Shown here: piece by piece, positions 14,627-16,900 of the stretch
Layout of the letters: the number at the start of each line of letters is the position of its first letter
Numbering within the stretch: position 1 is the first letter of the stretch
NCBI GenBank assembly: GCA_025350385.1
Contig: JANXXZ010000583.1
Span: 1-16,900 of the forward strand
DNA from: Bacteroidales bacterium
GTDB taxonomy: Bacteria; Bacteroidota; Bacteroidia; Bacteroidales; UBA4417
DNA length: 16,900 nucleotides
Reading direction: 5' to 3'
Position numbers and translations under genes: made by a program
The notes under the pieces: generated by a model
Told to the model about the DNA's origin: nothing
Databases searched by the model: none
The model's input: the letters and a program-made list of their open reading frames with translations, nothing else

Positions 14627-15877
14627 ATGTCAATACTCAAAGCATTCAGGGGATTGCGCCCACCGGTTAACCTGGTAAAACAACTAGCTTCAAGACCTTA
14701 TGATGTGCTCAATTCCGACGAAGCCCGTATTGAAGCCGATGGCAATCCATATTCGTTGCTGCATGTAACTAAAGCTGAAATCGACCTTCCGCGGGGGATT
14801 GATGAACACGGACAGGAAGTTTATGACAAAGTGGTGGAAAACTTCAGTAAGTTCCGCAAGAATGGATGGCTGGTGCAGGATTCGGAAGATAATCTTTACA
14901 TCTATGCACAAACAATGGAAGGCAGGACGCAATACGGAATTGTTGGATGTACTCATATCGACGACTATTTCAATAATCACATAAAGAAACATGAACTTAC
15001 CCGTAAGGATAAGGAAGACGACCGGATGATCCATGTAAAGATTACAAACGCTAATGTGGAGCCTGTCTTCTTTTCGTACCCAGCTCATCCTGAAGTTGAT
15101 GCCATCGTATCGGAATTTGTTAAGAAACATGCCCCCGTTAATAATTTTGTTGCTGACGAAGGCTTCGGTCATCATTTCTGGGTAATTGATGACAAAGCTG
15201 TTATTGCCCGATTGGTGGAACTGTTTAAAAATGAAATACCCAGTTTGTATGTAGCCGACGGACACCATCGTACTGCTGCCGCAGCCAGGGTTGGCCTCGA
15301 AAAACGCAAATTCAATCCAGATCATACCGGCCAGGAAGAGTATAATTACTTTATGTCAGTACTTTTTCCTGATAACCAATTGAAAATTATTGATTACAAC
15401 CGACTGGTAATGGATCTCAATGGTTTAAACATCACTGATTTCATATGCAAACTCAATGAGGTCTTCATTGTGGATAAGAAAGGAAATGAAATATACAAAC
15501 CATGCTGCTTACACAACTTCAGTATGTACCTGGGAGGTGAATGGTATTCTCTTACTGCAAAACCAGGCGCTTATACTGATAGTGATCCTATTGGCGTACT
15601 GGATGTTACTATCCTTTCAAATCTTATTCTTGATCCTATACTCGATATAAAAGACCTTCGGACCTCTAAACGCATTGATTTTGTCGGGGGAATACGAGGC
15701 CTTGGTGAACTAAAAAAACATGTGGACAGCGGTGAAATGAAAGCGGCTTTTGCACTTTACCCGGTTTCAATGAAACAACTGATTGACATAGCCGACACTG
15801 GAAATATCATGCCACCGAAAACTACCTGGTTCGAACCTAAATTACGCAGCGGGCTGGTTGTGCATTTGCTTGATTAA
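14627..15877 (+). CDS. DUF1015 family protein (COG4198)
   Basis: This 416-residue protein has full family length for DUF1015, whose biochemical role is not established to my knowledge. Recognisable conserved parts are the N-terminal FRGLRP (8-12) and SRPYDVL (22-28), the central YVADGHHRTAAAA (208-220), IGVLDVTIL (322-330), IDFVGG (350-355) and the C-terminal MPPKTTWFEPKLRSGLVV (395-412). No signal peptide or membrane helix is visible, so it is cytoplasmic. I recall DUF1015 genes clustering with serC and serA in Bacteroidota and other bacteria, as here. DGHHR resembles the G-H-R active-site motif of ParB/sulfiredoxin-fold proteins, a fold that includes free-serine kinases such as archaeal SerK. 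A phosphoserine- or serine-related reaction is therefore a reasonable inference, not something seen directly. Confidence 0.9.
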   Translation: MSILKAFRGLRPPVNLVKQLASRPYDVLNSDEARIEADGNPYSLLHVTKAEIDLPRGIDEHGQEVYDKVVENFSKFRKNGWLVQDSEDNLYIYAQTMEGRTQYGIVGCTHIDDYFNNHIKKHELTRKDKEDDRMIHVKITNANVEPVFFSYPAHPEVDAIVSEFVKKHAPVNNFVADEGFGHHFWVIDDKAVIARLVELFKNEIPSLYVADGHHRTAAAARVGLEKRKFNPDHTGQEEYNYFMSVLFPDNQLKIIDYNRLVMDLNGLNITDFICKLNEVFIVDKKGNEIYKPCCLHNFSMYLGGEWYSLTAKPGAYTDSDPIGVLDVTILSNLILDPILDIKDLRTSKRIDFVGGIRGLGELKKHVDSGEMKAAFALYPVSMKQLIDIADTGNIMPPKTTWFEPKLRSGLVVHLLD

Positions 15878-15882
15878 AAGTA

Positions 15883-16030
15883 AGTGCCTGAAGTACTTAA
15901 AGTGCTTAAAGTATTTAAAGTGCTAGAGTACCTAAAGTTCATGGAATACAAAAAAGTTTGAAATAAATTACCATTATTCGACTACGGCGCGACTTTAGGC
16001 ACTTCAAACTTTAAGTACTCTAGGCACTCT
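15883..16030. repeat. Inverted array of degenerate 9-base AGTRCYTAA units
   Basis: The left arm (15883-15940) is a run of tandem units AGTGCCTGA, AGTACTTAA, AGTGCTTAA, AGTATTTAA, AGTGCTAG, AGTACCTAA and AGTTC. The right arm (15991-16030), read on the other strand, gives AGTGCCTAG, AGTACTTAA, AGTTTGA, AGTGCCTAA and AGTC. The arms can pair across a 50-base loop of unrelated sequence. It lies between DUF1015 and the small winged-helix gene, six bases after the DUF1015 stop. No ORF is present. The design, short degenerate units in inverted arms, parallels the element at 3563-3810 although the unit sequence differs. Confidence 0.75.
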
Positions 16031-16099
16031 TACATTGGTTGTGATTTTTCTATTGCAGATCACTTACCTTAAAGTAAATAACTTCAAAAAAGAAATACT

Positions 16100-16279
16100 A
16101 TGGACTTCAGCGAAATTGTTATCAATACACTTGTCATCACTGGCGAACCCATGAAAGCAGGTGAGATTGCCGATAAAGCAGGCATTGAGAAGAAAGAAGT
16201 AGAAAAAGCAATAAAGAACCTGGTTCAGGCCGGGAAACTGGAATCACCTAAAAGGTGTTATTACAGCCCTAAAAAATAA
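16100..16279 (+). CDS. Small winged-helix-like protein (59 aa)
   Basis: ATG at 16100 opens a 59-residue frame ending TAA at 16277-16279. The translation looks like a single compact winged helix-turn-helix: helix 1 (DFSEIVINTLVIT, 2-14), then GEPMKAGEIADKAG (15-28) as the turn before helix 2, helix 3 EKKEVEKAIKNLVQAGK (30-46, the probable recognition helix), and a wing LESPKRCYYSPKK (47-59). Similar tiny proteins ending in SPKRCYY are familiar to me from Bacteroidota, usually labelled as transcriptional regulators without known targets. Codon use and reading-frame quality look genuine. It follows DUF1015 after a repeat array and could be read from the same transcript. An 18-base tandem duplication covers its stop codon. 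Confidence 0.8.
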   Translation: MDFSEIVINTLVITGEPMKAGEIADKAGIEKKEVEKAIKNLVQAGKLESPKRCYYSPKK

Positions 16280-16303
16280 GACCTACCTAAAAAATAAGAC
16301 CTA
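16268..16303 (+). repeat. Perfect 18-base tandem duplication across a stop codon
   Basis: The unit CCTAAAAAATAAGACCTA occurs twice back to back (16268-16285 and 16286-16303). The first copy includes the last codons and TAA of the small winged-helix gene, and the second is untranslated. Replication slippage is the simple explanation. Confidence 0.85.
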
Positions 16304-16328
16304 CCTGGAAAATAGTGATCTGATTGGC

Positions 16329-16368
16329 GGAATATGATTCAAGATTAGTGAATCCGGAATCATACTCC
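16329..16368. terminator. Hairpin between convergent genes, possible bidirectional terminator
   Basis: GGAATATGATTC (16329-16340) pairs with GAATCATACTCC (16357-16368) at 11 of 12 positions around a 16-base loop. It lies between the small winged-helix gene (+) and the hybrid kinase (-). There is no strong T-run on either side, so termination activity is uncertain. Confidence 0.4.
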
Positions 16369-16423
16369 TCTAGGATTACGTTTTGACATCTGGTTTTATT
16401 TGGTGACTTTCCCTTCCAGGCGC

Positions 16424-16900
16424 CTAAATATATTTGCCAATCACGCTGAGCAAGCGATCAGGTTTAATTGGTTTATTCATAAAATCCACACAGCCTGCCT
16501 CTAAGCTTTTTTCACGTTCGCGTGGTAGCGCATAAGCTGTAAAACTAATAACCGGTATGTCAGGTTTGACCTGCCTGATCTCTTGAATAGCTTCATAACC
16601 GGTTTTTACCGGAAGTTGAATATCCATGAGTATCAGGTTGATTCCTGGTATTTCAAGCACCATATCAATTGCTTGCTGGCCATTTGAGGCATGGAGTAAA
16701 GTAACCTGTGTGAAGCGTAATACGGCTTCCATCAGGATGTAATTCTGATCGACATCCTCGGCTATAAGAATCGTTTTTCCTTTCCAGTTAAAGGTAGTAT
16801 CAATACTTAACTGTTGTTCGGGACTGTAATGAGGTTTCCTGTAAGGAATAGAAAAGTGAAACACTGAGCCTTGCCCGGGTTCCGATTCAAGCCAGATGGT
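16424..16900 (-). CDS. Hybrid sensor histidine kinase, C-terminal end with receiver domain (cut by window edge)
   Basis: The open frame continues to the right edge, giving 158 visible residues. The first part, IWLESEPGQGSVFHFSIPY (2-19), is the closing strand pair of a histidine-kinase ATPase domain (the ExxxGxGSxFxFxIP pattern). A linker follows, then a complete receiver domain: acidic pair Glu48-Asp49, phospho-acceptor Asp93 in LILMDIQLP, Thr121 in ISFTAYA and Lys143 in NKPIKP. The protein is therefore a hybrid kinase that passes phosphate internally to its own receiver, probably membrane-associated through an N-terminus outside the window. A GTG at 16864 could be mistaken for the start of a lone response regulator, but the kinase-type sequence upstream in frame argues against this. 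The sensed signal and partners cannot be seen. Confidence 0.92.
   Translation of the reverse strand, partial: TIWLESEPGQGSVFHFSIPYRKPHYSPEQQLSIDTTFNWKGKTILIAEDVDQNYILMEAVLRFTQVTLLHASNGQQAIDMVLEIPGINLILMDIQLPVKTGYEAIQEIRQVKPDIPVISFTAYALPREREKSLEAGCVDFMNKPIKPDRLLSVIGKYI

Noticed and set aside
14690..15325. A 211-codon minus-strand open frame inside DUF1015
   Set aside because: It is antisense to a well-conserved gene, shows no family motif and has the composition of a shadow frame.
15883..15940. CRISPR-like tandem repeats
   Set aside because: Units are 9 bases, degenerate and without spacers, and no cas genes are nearby.
16424..16864. A stand-alone response regulator starting at GTG 16864
   Set aside because: The frame stays open to the window edge and the residues upstream (IWLESEPGQGS before VFHFSIP) are the end of a histidine-kinase ATPase domain, so this is the tail of a hybrid kinase.

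Overview
The window looks like chromosomal DNA of a member of the Bacteroidota, probably Bacteroidales-like. Four things suggest this: moderately AT-rich sequence; a secreted M1 peptidase with a type IX secretion C-terminal sorting domain; upstream regions carrying the Bacteroidota promoter pattern (TTTG, about 19-23 nt, TAnnTTTG) rather than Shine-Dalgarno sites; and a DUF6913-dapA pair and a serC-serA-DUF1015 cluster, both of which I know from this phylum. No rRNA, tRNA, CRISPR array, transposase or phage gene was seen.

Left part (1-3465, all minus strand): dapA (lysine/diaminopimelate synthesis, cut by the left edge) directly follows a DUF6913 gene. Next comes a two-gene unit in which a lipoprotein substrate-binding protein of the oligopeptide/SBP_bac_5 type overlaps a flavin-reductase-like split-barrel protein. 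The 430-bp divergent gap that follows holds a large imperfect inverted repeat (about 3563-3810) lying between oppositely facing promoters.

Middle (3895-10121): a T9SS-exported M1 aminopeptidase (+) converges on Lon protease (-) across a bidirectional terminator-like hairpin. Upstream of lon lie the zinc-independent ribosomal protein L31 gene (-), with a very clear promoter and terminator, and a LuxC-type acyl-CoA reductase (-).

Right part (10236-16279, all plus strand): a conserved exported protein of unknown function, then serC, serA, a four-helix-bundle (S23-type) gene, a DUF1015 gene and a 59-residue winged-helix-like protein. SerA oxidises 3-phosphoglycerate and SerC transaminates the product to phosphoserine. 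DUF1015 is a cluster companion of unknown role with a DGHHR motif, and the last step to serine is not otherwise represented here. The four-helix-bundle gene, with its own -7 element and terminator, looks like a guest between serA and DUF1015. At the right edge is the C-terminal end of a hybrid sensor histidine kinase (-).

Most of the window is ordinary core metabolism and proteostasis. The parts worth a second look are the serine cluster (DUF1015, a SerA lacking the usual catalytic His, and shared ATAACG half-sites), two structured intergenic repeats, and palindromes at the lon and lipoprotein promoters.
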